DNA from: Limnanthes douglasii subsp. nivea
Taxonomy: Eukaryota; Streptophyta; Magnoliopsida; Brassicales; Limnanthaceae
NCBI GenBank assembly: GCA_036936605.1
Contig: JAUPFV010000005.1
Coordinates: 53,216,742 to 53,280,741, forward strand
Length of the DNA stretch: 64,000 nucleotides
Reading direction: 5' to 3'
Shown here: one piece after another, positions 31,125 through 42,599 of the stretch
How positions within the stretch are numbered: the first letter of the stretch is position 1
Layout of the letters: every line of letters begins with the position of its first letter
The notes under the pieces: generated by a model
Told to the model about the DNA's origin: nothing
What the model saw: only the letters and a program-made list of their open reading frames with translations
Database searches by the model: none
Translations under genes and position numbers: made by a program

Positions 31125-34010
31125 TTAAAAATCCCAAGTAGCGGCCGATGATGGATAACCCTTCCATTGAACGAGAACTTTGGTGACAACGGTGTTGCGG
31201 TGCTTGACTGTTTTGCGTTCCAAGATTGCTTCAGGTTCTTTATAATTTCCCAAGTCGATGAGGTATGGAGGCAGAGCAGAGATTTTTGACGATGGGTTAG
31301 GGCAAAACTTTAGTTGGCTCACATGAAAAACGTCGTGAATACCTACGGTGGCTGGAAGCTCCAGCTTGTAGGAAACGCTCTCAATTTTATCTGTAACACG
31401 AAAAGGACCATAATATTTCGAAGCAAGTTTATTGGGTACCTTATTTGTTTTTAACAAATTCTGCATGTATGGTTGGAGCTTGAGGTACACGTAATTGCCT
31501 AGGTTGAATGCGCGGTGGGAGCGGTGTAAATCTGCAGTTTGCTTCATTCGATGTTGGGTACGATTCAAATGAAATTTTAACATCCGAAGGATATCTTCCC
31601 ATTTTTGGAGAGTCTTATCGATAGTTGTTGACTTGCTTTTTCCAGGTAGGTAAGACAGGTGGGTTGAAGGCGGGTATCCATAGACGGCTTCGAACGGCGT
31701 CATGTGTGTAGCGGTGTGGTAGGTGGTATTATACCACCACTCAGGTAAGGAAAGCCATTTAGACCATGTAGTTGGAGTTTCATCTGTCCTACAGCGTAAA
31801 TAAGTCTTAAGTGTTCGGTTAGTGTCCTTTGTTTAGCCATTGGTTTGTGGATGATAGGCGGAATAATGTCGAAGATACACTCCATGCACTGGAAAAAGTT
31901 CTTGCCAAATTTTGCTTAGAAAAGTAGGGTCTCGATCGCTAATAATCTCCTTCGGCATACCATGGTGTTTGAAGACATTATCGAGATAAATGTGAGTAAT
32001 ATCGAAAGCGGTATATGGATGCGAGATGGCGATGAAGTGCGCCTGTTTGCTTAACCGATCGATAACAACAAGTATACAATGCTTCCCGGCTGATTTTGGA
32101 AGTCATTCGATAAAGTCAAGGCTAACTGATTCCCAAAGTCCGTCCGGTATCGACAGTGGCCGTAACAGACCCTGTCGTTTTGTCCTATCGTATTTATTTT
32201 GTTGACATATCGCACAGTTCCGTACATAATTTTGTATTTCCGTACTCATTTTCGGCCAATAAAATAGAGTTTTGGCACGATGAAGAGTAGATTCACGACT
32301 CGAGTGACCTCAAACCGCTGAATCATGTAACCACTGAAGAATTGATAATTTGGTATCTTTGTGGTTTCCGATAAGTAGCTTTCCTTTCTTGCGCAGTTCG
32401 TTATTGGTGTACGTATAGTGCAGATGAACATTTGTACCGGTGACAATATCGTTGATGATTTGTTTGAGAGAAGGATCAGATTGCCAAAGAAGATGGATGG
32501 AATCGAAAAAACCCGATTGAACCGTAGACAATGTGAGACTAAGGAGTTGTGAACTCGAAACCCGTGATAGAGCATCGACAGCGTGGTTTTTTTTTTCCCG
32601 TGTTTGTACTCAATAATAAAATTGTAACCCATCAACTTAGAAAGCCACATGTGTTGAAAATGAGTAGTAACTTTTTGCTCCATCATATATTTGATACTCT
32701 TTTGATCGGTTTTAATGATGAATAAGCCATGAGCAAGGTAAGCATGCCATTGTTGAACTGCATACACAACCGCAAGTAACTCCTTTTCATAAACCAAATT
32801 TCGTTGGTGCCGAGGTCCCAAGGCTCGACTAATAAAGCATATCGGATGATTCTCTTGCATAAGAACTGCTCTGATCCCGACGTTAGAGGCATCGATCTCG
32901 ACGATAAAAGTTTTGTCGAAATCCGGTAAGGCTAAAACAGGAGTAGACGATAAAGCTCTTTTTAAAGTCGTAAAAGCCGCGTTTGCTTTGTCATTCCATT
33001 CGAAACCATCTTTTTTTAACAAGTTGTCCATGGGCCTAGCGATCACGCTATATCCTTTGGTGAACCGCCGATAGTAATTAGCAAGTCCCAAAAAACTGCG
33101 TAACTGTTTTTTGCGTGGTCGGTGTAGGCCATTGCGTAATATTGTCAACTTTACCCGGATCGGTTTCAACTTCCTTTGCCGAAATGAAGTGTCCCAAATA
33201 TTCAATTATGGTTGCTCCAAAAATACATTTGCTTTCTTTGAGGTAAAGTTGTTGTTGACGGAGGATCTCGAAAACGGTTTGTAGGTAGGTGAGATGTGCT
33301 TCCCAAGTAGAGCTATACACCAAGATATCGTCGAAAAAAACGAGTACAAACTTTCTCGTAACTTCACTAAAAATGTGATTCATGAGGCTCTGAAAAGTAC
33401 AAGGGGCATTTGTGAGACCAAACGGCATAGCAACATATTCATAGTGTCCGTAGTGAGTCTTGAATGCTGTTTTATAGATATCTTCGGGTGACATTCGCAG
33501 TTGGTGAAAACCCGCACGGAGATCCAATTTTGAAAAGTATACAACCCCACCCAATTCATCTAACAAGTCTTCTAACAGTGGAATATGATATTTGTCTTTG
33601 ATGGTTTGCTTGTTTAACCCGCGATAATCAACGCACAACCTCCAAGTACCATCCTTCTTTTTTACTAAGACAATTGGGGAAACATACGGACTAGAACTAT
33701 GTTCGATTATTCCTTGGTTCAACATATCCTTTATCATCTTGTCTATTTCATCCTTTTGAAGGGATGAGTAGCGATAGGGTCGGAGATTGACGGGGTTAGA
33801 ACCGCTTACCACTGGAATTTTGTGATTAAACCCTTCACGAAAAGGCGGTAAAGCTGTGGGTTTGACGAAAATTCGAGAGTACAAACCGATCAAATCACGC
33901 AGCATAGAGTCTGTAGAAAATTCTGTTTTGGTCGCCGAAATATGAGACAAAAGAGCTTCTGGGTTTAAGTCGTCTAAAACGTCATCTGTTATCTCATGGC
34001 CAAACAACAA
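31125..34010 (-). pseudogene. Chromovirus pol: RT, RNase H, integrase, chromodomain (broken)
   Basis: RT runs from about 34010 (VLVKKKDGTWRLCVDYRGLN, FSKLDLRAGFHQ, catalytic FFDDILVYS) and breaks by frameshift near 33100. RNase H follows in another frame (VEIDASNVG, YEKELLAVVYA, TDQKSIKY). The integrase is spread over several frames with stops (CAICQQNK, VVIDRLSKQAHF, SDRDPTF). The C terminus at 31703-31125 has the GPFRV..K and HDVFHVSQLK segments and a chromodomain (EPEAILERKTV...VLVQWKGYPSSAATW). The chromodomain places it among the chromoviruses, which use it to target heterochromatin. Confidence 0.88.
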
Positions 34011-34110
34011 TGCGATCTGAGGTTCTTAAAGCATTAATTTGTTCAAACTTGCTTCGTTGATTGCCTTACAACCCTTGTTTACATTCCCACGCAACACATG
34101 CTTCAAACCA

Positions 34111-35217
34111 TTAAGGTTGAATTCCATTCAGAGGTTGAGAAATCCCATAAAATTGGACCGAGTCAAGGTTTAAAGTTCTTACCTCGGTGGTGAGATCATA
34201 GCCTTTTACTTTCGATGAAAAATTGTTACACTTGTATTTTGTAACAATTGTGCTTCCCAGGGCTGCAGAAACCACCATTAGTTTTGTCGCTTCGAGAGGG
34301 CAACCGATTTCATTGGCAACCTTTAGGTCCAAGAAGTTGTGTGTACTCCCGGGATCAACCAAAATGTGGATCTTTCGCTTACCACTTTGTCCCGTAAAAC
34401 GCATACAATTGAAGGTTGTGTTGCCCGTTAGTGCGTGTAGCGATATCATAGGCGGTTGTGTTTGCTCTGACTCAACAGTCGTTGTGTTTAAGACGTCATG
34501 AACCTCATCTACATTGGAAAGTTCAGATTCTGCATCACCTTCCATGACATATATATGAGCCTTGCGATGAGTTTGTTGATGGCTGGGAGTGAAGATTTCA
34601 TCACAATACATGCATAGACCTTTTTGTTTGCGATCTTGCATCTCTTGCCAAGTAAATTTTTGGGGTGTTTGGTTGTTGTTTCTTGAGATAAAATTTGGTG
34701 TCTTGTGTGTTTGGATGTTGGTAGGGGCAGTGGGTAAAAGCGGTGGCTTGGTGTTTTGATTCGGATATTTCGTTGTTTGATAGGCATTTGGAGTAGACTA
34801 GGTGTTGGGTTTGAATGAGGGTCGTTGTGGTTTGTGAGGGAGTAGGCGTAAATCTGATTAATGAATCATAGCTATTTTTGCTGCTTCGGCAACGGATTCC
34901 ACATTCTGAAACTGTCCACATGAAGCTGCAAATGTGGATTTAGATTAGTTAAGAAAATACTTAACGCATGGGCGCGTGGTAGGGATAATCGTGTGAGTTT
35001 ACACTCGAATTTATCATGAAACACCTCAATCGAATCGGTCTCTTGTTGTAAGCTAACCAACTACGATAATGGATCAACATACAAACCCCCAAAACGAGTA
35101 GAAATTGTAAGAACACAGTCTGTCCACGGTGGTTATCGATTGAAACATTCTGCAATATAGTTGTGGTGCCACTGCAATGCCTTTCCTGTCATATGGATAG
35201 TAGCGAGTCTTACCTTC
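34111..35217 (-). pseudogene. Chromovirus gag (3' part) and protease
   Basis: Immediately left of the nested insertion the gag frame resumes (KVRLATIHMTGKALQWHHNY) and continues with stops and frameshifts. At 34641-34111 lies a zinc-knuckle-like CMYC segment and the aspartic protease (HILVDPGSTHNFLD). The catalytic Asp-Ser-Gly of this clade reads Asp-Pro-Gly here, which would probably inactivate the enzyme. Confidence 0.8.
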
Positions 35218-35644
35218 TGGTGTGGATAATAATCGCCTGAGGGTAGGCTAGTAATTTTAGTTGGTGTTTTATGGTAGTGTATGGGTGTTATGTGTTTAGA
35301 GTAGAGAGTAGAGAGATAATTAAGCAGCCTGGTAGCAGTTAATTCTCATTACCCACCCTTAATGCAGGTGGTTGGGTATTTATACCCTGATGTTTGGGCC
35401 CTTATGGGCTTTCGGGTCATGTTTAATGGACCCGGGTCATGTTCAAAGACCCATGAGCTCTAAGTAGGAAAGCAAGTAGCTTAGTCAAGAAGTGTTTAGA
35501 TTTTTTAGTACTTTTGTCATAGTTCGAACAGTCCTATGGTCATAGTGTTCAAAGTGATCTGTCCGGTCCATGTGATCTGTCCGGTCTGGAGGCCTTGGAC
35601 CAATCTGTCCTTGTCCGGGGAGCGTGCAGAATTCGGACTCATCA
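35218..35644 (-). repeat. Tat-type gypsy 3' LTR
   Basis: Starts TGGTGTGGATAATAATCG and ends TTCGGACTCATCA. It is flanked on the left by the TSD CCTTC and is about 98-99% identical by eye to 45246-45672. Confidence 0.93.
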
Positions 35645-35971
35645 GGAGCCCCTTTTTTAGGTGTTTGTGCAAATATTCTTGCCAAAGACCTGAAAAACAG
35701 TCCGACGTCAGGGGTAGTTTTAATCCGGACAAGTCTATTGGTTTATCCGGACAGATAAAGCTTCACGAATTCAAAACGGTTTTTGCCAGAGTTCGTGGGA
35801 CACGTGTCACTCTCTGATTGGTTGCTTCAGCCGTTTTTTCACCTTGAATTTCGAACCCACCTTCTTCGAAAAGCAACCTCTTTAATTACAGGTGGTGACA
35901 TCAGCACCGTCTTTTAATCATTGCCAAACTTTTCGAATTCTCCTAGGAATCAACTGCTTTTTCAGATTTAC

Positions 35972-35980
35972 TATAAATAC
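35972..35980 (+). promoter_or_regulatory. TATA box of the antisense gene
   Basis: TATAAATAC lies about 108 bp upstream of the antisense ATG at 36080. The derivative element at 60025-63379 has a comparable TATAAATA at 60766, so a dedicated antisense promoter appears to be a family feature. Confidence 0.55.
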
Positions 35981-36079
35981 AAACTCATTTCTACTGTTTT
36001 ACCATCTCCTTCAAATTTACTTCTGTAAAAACTCTCAAAGTTTTCTCTCTCTAAAGCAAAAAAATTAGTTCAACAGTTT

Positions 36080-39053
36080 ATGTTTACAGCGAGGAACACT
36101 CTTGTCAAAGGCGGGTGGCTCAACCTTTCTGAGTTAGAGAAGGCTCAAAAAGTCGAAAGAGAAAGACGGATTGCTGCAGGGTTACCTGCCTCGCTTGTTG
36201 ACAGACCTATCACCTCTGCATCTGAGTCAGATCGAGGCTCGTCCTCTTCCAAAGGTACTAAGCCTAGAAAACTATTTCAAACCACCCTCTCCCCCATAAT
36301 TTCTGGTTCCTCAGTTCAGGAATCGGTTCCTACTGTCGAGCCAAGAGTTACAGCCACTAGCCTTAGAAAACCCTCTCCCTTCATTGCAATGGGATCGGAT
36401 ACGGAGCACTCTCCTGAGAGGTTGGTTGTCAGGAGGACAGGCCGGCTGGTTAAAGGCCAGGGGACTAAAAACACTCCCTCAAGATCGGGGGCAAAAGATA
36501 GCAGCACCGGATCAGAGGTGCCAATTAGAGCTCCTAAGGACAGGCTGTCTGGACCGGAGGGGTCCAATCCAAACCTTCAACCAGAAATGTCTGTTCCAAA
36601 CACTCTACCGGAGAGCAGAAATCAAAGAGGCACTGAGGCCCATCAGTCCGGAGATAAGGCTGAATCAAGTTTGAACCCTCCCCCCACTACAGCTGCTGAA
36701 ATCCCTTCAACAATCATGGAGGAAGTGATGAAGGACTCTATTGAAGAGGCCCCGTTTGAGTCTGTGCCCTCCGGCCAGACTAGCAAAGAAATAGTTGCCA
36801 AGAAGGACAAGGGCAAGGAGAAGTTGTACTTGAGGCATCCAGATCTGCTGGAGAGCCTATAAGGAAAAGTAGGGCCTTGTTTTCACAAGGTCAACGTTAA
36901 TTATCTCCTCTCCTTACAAAACATCAACTACACATTCATCCACACTGCCGAGTTGGGCAGGATACGTTCGAAATGGGGTATTCCAGAAAATGTAAAGATC
37001 AGGATCCCTATACATCCGGAGACCCCCATGGACTGCAAGTTGAGTGAAGTGGTCATGTTCACGGAGCTGTTCAACTGGGGGCTCAGGTTCCCACTATACC
37101 CAGAGATTGTCAGATATTTCCATCTGATCAAACTCTGTCTGAGCCAGCTGAGCCCCAACGCTTGGTATACCCTTATGTCATGGATCATGGCATCAAGGCT
37201 GTCCGGGATCCCTTTGCCCATGGAGGAGTTTGCTGCAGTGGCTAGCCTGTGCAGAAACCACCACATCCCCTTCTACCACTTTAACATGGGGGATAACTTC
37301 AAGGCGGTGGATGATTTGCTGGAGGCAGAAAGGAATTGGAGGACCCAGTTCCTATTTGTTAGTGGTGCCTGGGAGAATGGCAAGAAGATAAAATCCAGAG
37401 AGAACCCAAGCCTCCTCAGAAGCAGGTGGAGGAGTGATTGTAAGTCTCCTACTTTATTTATTATATATATATTTTTGTTTCTCCCTTTATTATCTAATGC
37501 AGTTCGAACTAATGGGTCTCACTTTTGCCTTGGCAGTGTTACCCAAGGAGTCCAGTGACTATCAGAAAGCCGGACAGATAACTTGTGGCAAGATTAATGC
37601 CTGGGCTGCTGAGAATTGGGGGAACCGATTCCACGATGGTTTTACTAGTGGAAATTTGGCAAGGTCTCACCTGTGGAACACCACAGGTCGGAGAGACTTG
37701 ACCTGGGAGGAGCTCACCACCCAGCCTTCTCTAGACGTAGTGCTCAAGAGGACCCATGAACCAGATGGGACACTCTTCCTGCCAGGCCGGGCCAAAGCCC
37801 CGAGCAAGATGAACGGCAAGAAGAAGAAGGGAAAAAGGGTGGTGGGTGATGCCAACCCTGCTGATGCTGAGAAGGATGCTCCAACAGTCCCGGAGGGGCC
37901 AGCCCAGAGCCAAATTGATGCTGCTCTCTTGCAAGTAGTGGAGCAAGAGACTGAAAGGCAGGAAACGAATCTCCCAAAACCTCCAAGGGCTTCCAAGAGA
38001 AATCGCAAACAGGGAAGCGAAGGTGCAGACCCGGAGGCGAAGAAGAAAAAGACTTCTAAGGGAAACGAGCTTTCTCTCCGGGCTCCGGAGCCTTCTTTCC
38101 AAGCTGAGCCTTCTGACCCAACGCATGCCGAAGAGATTCCAGGGGACTTTCACACCGATGAGGTTGAAGGAGGAGATCTCAACATTGATGGAGTAGACAT
38201 CACCGGTCTTGGTGAGCTTGGTAAATACTTCATCAATCTCCCCAGAGATGACTTTGCAGGGCCTTACATTCCTCCGAGCAGCTCCAACACAGTCAATTTT
38301 AATGGTAAGACTTTTATTGTCTCTAGTGAAAAGGATACCATAGCCCACTCTTTGTTAAGCAATGTGCAGCCGGTACTTACATTGGAGAGACAAGTTCGGG
38401 GTCAGACAGACATCATTAAAGACCTTAAGTTTGCCAAGGAGAAGCTGTCCGGAGACCTTCGCACTGCCACTTCCAATGCTGACATGTTAAAGGAAGCAAA
38501 CGAGGAGTTGAAGAGAAATCAGAAGGAAAGTACCACAAAAGTCGCCACTTTAGAGGAAACCATTAGAGACGTCCGAGAGAAGCTGTCCAGTGTGGAGAAG
38601 GACCTTACTGCCTCAAAGGAAGAAACCAAGGCAAAGGACAAAATCATCACCAACTTAACTACTGACAAGATTGCTCTTGAGAATGCAGCATCCAAGGCTG
38701 GCGAGGAGAAAACCACTTTGTTAAGGGAGCAAGAGGCTACGATCCAAGCCAAGATCAACGCTTATGCCAACCAGATGATCAAAAGCGAAGAGCAACTGCT
38801 TGAGAAGGTGAGGTCTGACATGGTTCTACTTTTCCATGAAAAGTTTCCGAAGAAGAACCTAGGGGACTTATGGCTTTATGTTGAGCCTGAAGACCTCCCA
38901 TACCATACGATGGCCGAAGGCGACAGGTATGGCTACTCTAGTGACTCCTCAGGTGATGAAGAACATACTGGGGAGAGCCCAGATGAAGAGAAAGGTGATC
39001 CTAAGGGCAAGAAGGTAGATGAAGGTGAGCCATCTTCAAAGGCTCAACCATAA
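36080..39053 (+). pseudogene. Antisense gene of the Tat element (gypsy-type 'transposase_28' domain + coiled coil), one stop
   Basis: Two exons, 36080-37439 and 37537-39053, are joined by a GT-AG intron in phase 1 and give about 958 codons. The N-terminal third is Ser/Pro-rich and disordered. From about residue 285 to 450 lies a globular domain (VKIRIPIHPETPMDC, FNWGLRFPLYPE, LSPNAWYTLMSWIMASRL) of the PF04195 'putative gypsy type transposon' family. Exon 2 has a basic segment and a long coiled coil (about 735-890), then an acidic tail. A single TAA at 36860-36862 interrupts the frame, which is otherwise open. Whether the stop is real decay or separates two products is unknown. Function is not established for this family. 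Confidence 0.8.
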
Positions 39054-39544
39054 CTTATGATCCACTTTGTTTATTTTCTATCTAGACTAAAGTCCTTGGA
39101 AGGTCAAGGCACTCTTTTTGTAATGGTGTCCGGTATCTGACCGGATAGGTTTTTGTGTTCTACTTTGATTATTTAAAAGTCCTTGGAATGCCAAGGCAAG
39201 TTTAAGTTATTTATTTCAATGAATATCTCTGTTTTGTGCAACTATCATCTTCTTTCATTGTTTGTTCTAATTTTGATAGCCAGAGTTTAAATAGCCTTTA
39301 GTTGTTTTATAGTGAGAGTGTTTAAGTTCTCCGGCTAGAGTTTAAATAGCACTTAGTTGTTTCAATCCGGATAGTATGACTAAGGACAAAACTGTAAAAA
39401 CACTTAGAAATTTTTTAAGAAGGCATCAAATTTTATTCAAAAGCCCGGACACCTCATTAAAACCTCCCCGTGCCACCAGGGAGGAAAGAGTATGCCCCCA
39501 AATATTTACATGGATGTTTAAACAAGTAAATATTTACACAAGTG
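39054..39544. other. Non-coding 3' region between antisense gene and pol
   Basis: Contains the convergent 3' ends of the antisense gene and pol. A phrase (GAGAGTGTTTAAGTTCTCCGG / AGAGTTTAAATAGC...AGTTGTTT) is locally duplicated near 39285-39365. No ORF is supported. Confidence 0.5.
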
Positions 39545-42500
39545 CTACTCCAAGTACATTCGGAGATGCTCGATATTCCAAGGATGAGTTAGAACTCTGC
39601 CATCTTTGTCTTCCAACCAATATGTTCCAGGTTTAATTCTTTCAACAACCATATACGGACCCTCCCAAGTAGGGGCCAGCTTTCCGAACAGTTTTTCTTT
39701 AGTGTGTAAGAAGACCTTCCTTAATACTTTGTCCCCCGGTTGGAAATCCCTTCTTTTAACTTTGGAAGCAAACCTGCTTCTCATCAAGCCCTGATAGTGT
39801 GCAACTCTAAGGTGAGCTTTAACCCGTCTTTCTTCTATCAAATCAAGTTGACCTCTGATTGCCACCTCGTTAGCATGTTCGGAGAAGTTGTGAACACGAA
39901 AGGAGGGGAGAGTTGCTTCTATGGGAGCTACTGCATCCATCCCATAGACCAAGGCAAAGGGTGATTCTTGTGTTGCAACCCCAGGTGTTGTCCGGTAGGC
40001 CCACAAGACCTCTTGTAGATAACTAGGCCACTTCCCAGCAGCCCCTTCCAAATTCTTCTTTAAACCGGAAAGTATAGTTCTATTAGCCACTTCAACTTGC
40101 CCATTTGCTTGTGGGTGGAAAGGTGAAGACAAACAATGTTGTATACCCCTTGAGGCACAGAAGCTCTCCATTATCCTTATGTCGAACTGTGGCCCATTGT
40201 CTGTTGTTATTTTCTGTGGGACACCAAATCTGCAACAGATGTTGGATATAATGAATTTTATAACAGCTTTTGATGTTGTCCCTGCTCGAGGGGCTGCTTC
40301 TATCCACTTCGAGAAGTAGTCTATGGCCACAAATTATAGTTTTGCGTCCTCCGGACGCCACAAGGAGAGGCCCTACTAAATCCAATCCCCATCGAGCAAA
40401 AGGAATGGGCTCAGAAATTGACTCTAAAGGAATGGCTGGTACATGAATTTCATTGTTGTACCTCTGGCATGGGTCACACCTTCTTACCAATTCCTTAGCA
40501 TCTTTCATGATTGATGGCCAATAGTAACCGGATAGTAAAACTCTTCTTGTTAAAGCTCTAAACCCACAATGGGCTGATCCCTCACCATCATGCAATTCAG
40601 AGAGGACCACTTCTGACTCTTCATCCCCCAAACAGCGCAGGAGAGGTTTACTGTAGGACTTTTTGTACAACACTTCTCTCAATATGATGAAACCACGAGC
40701 CTTGTGTTTCAATGTTCTGGCTAGTGACTTATCCGGAGGCACGACACCATCAGAGAGATATTGCAGGAGAGGAAACCTCCAGTCTTGAGGTTGTTTTACC
40801 TGTACTTCAAAAACTTCTTCTTCTTTACCCTTATTGAGTTGAATGGAGGGGCTTTCGAGCACATGGATCCATGGATATGACTCCGTATATGCTATGGTTG
40901 CCAATGAGTCTGCTAGCTCATTTTCTGTCCGGGGAATGTGCTCATAGACAACACCTTTAAACTTAAGTGTTTCATTTATGAGGAGTAAATACTTCACAAG
41001 TTGCTCCTTCTTACCCTCAGATTGGCCTTGGGCATGGTGGATAAGTAGTTGGGAGTCACTTAGCAGCTTGACCCTCTTAGCCCCACAAATGTAGGCTAAC
41101 TTTAACCCAGCTATAGCTGCTTCGTATTCAGACTCGTTATTAGATGCCCTGAAAGCAAAACAAATAGCGTGGTACATCTTGTCTCCATATGGGGAAGTTA
41201 AACATACCCCTGCACCACATCCCATAGTGCTAGATCCACCATCTGTTCGGACGACCCATACCTTTTTATCTTTTATGTCAGTAGTTTGCTCTGAATCTCT
41301 GTCAGAGTGGAATTCAACCAGAAAATCAGCTACAACTTGGGCCTTGACTGCTGTTCGGGGAGCAAAGTCTATGTCGAAGTCCCCCAACTCTACTGACCAC
41401 TTAGTCATTCTGCTCGAAATGTCTGCTTTTTGATGGACATTCTTCAGGGGAAAAGAGGTCCGGACGATGATAGGATGAGCCTGGAAATAAGGCCTCATCT
41501 TCCTTGCAGCTATCACCAGGGCTAATGCCAATTTTTCAAGTTTCAAGTAACGCCTTTCTGTATCTATCAAGATTTTGCTGATGTAGTACACTGGATGGGA
41601 ATGACCATCGACCTCTCTTACCAACACAGCACTGATGGCACAACTTGAAACTGCTAAATATACGAAGAGTGTCTCCCCATCAACTGGCTTAAACAAAGTT
41701 TTGGGGGAGGACAGGTGTTTCTTGATCTCATCGAAAGCCTCATCACACTGCAGGGTCCAATCGAATCCCTTTGCACCTTTCAAAGTTTGAAAGAAAGGAG
41801 CACATCTGTCCGAAGACCTTGAGATAAATCTGTTTAAGGCAGCTAATCTCCCCGTTAACCGTTGTACCTCTTTAATGTTTCGAGGAGGCTCCATTTGGAA
41901 TAGAGCATTGAGCTGGTCCGGATCGGGTTGTATTCCATGCTCACTTATTATATAGCCTAGAAACTTCCCGGACTGCACTCCGAATACACATTTTTCTAGG
42001 TTTAATTTCAAATTCACTTTTACCAAGTTGGCAAAAGTTTCTTGGAGATCGGACTAGTGCAACCGCTTATCCACACTCTTCACCATCATGTCATCAATGT
42101 ATACTTCCATATTTCTTCCAATCTGATCAGCAAATGCCTTGTTTACTAATCTCTGATAAGTAGCCCGAGCATTTTTCAAACCAAATGGTATCACCTTGTA
42201 GCAATGAAGACCCCTGTCAGTGATAAATATGGTATGCTCTTGATCCTTTGGATCCACTTGAATCTGATTGTATCCGGAGAAGGCATCCATAAAGGAAAGT
42301 AGCTTGTTCCCAGAGGTGGAGTCTACTAACTGATCAATCCGGGGGACCGGATACAAATCTTTTGGGCAAGCTCTATTGAGATCTGTGAAGTCAATGCACA
42401 TACGCCACTTGCCATTTTTATTTTTAACCAAGACCGGATTAGCAGTCCACAAAGGGTATTGAGACTCCTTGATGTGCCCCATCTTTGTGAGCCTGTCAAC

Positions 42501-42599
42501 TTCTTGCACAATGACATCAGCCTTCTCTTTAGAAAAAGCTCTTCTTTTTTTAACCACCGGTGCTACGTCTCTCCGGACAGATAGGTGATGTGATATCAT
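39545..42599 (-). pseudogene. Tat element pol: RT, dual RNase H, integrase (broken)
   Basis: RT begins at about 42599 (KNKNGKWRMCIDFTDLN, MDAFSGYNQI, catalytic YIDDMMVKS). A TAG at 42054-42056 stops it shortly after. The frame resumes through a first RNase H lacking the catalytic Asp (YLAVSSCAISAVLVRE) and an archaeal-type RNase H (RTDGGSSTMG, NNESEYEA, LLSDSQLL). The integrase zinc finger (H...H, CDPCQRY) and catalytic core (DNGPQF) end the frame. A one-base frameshift near 40340 separates the integrase zinc finger from its core. One stop plus one frameshift over 3 kb indicates fairly recent inactivation. Confidence 0.9.
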
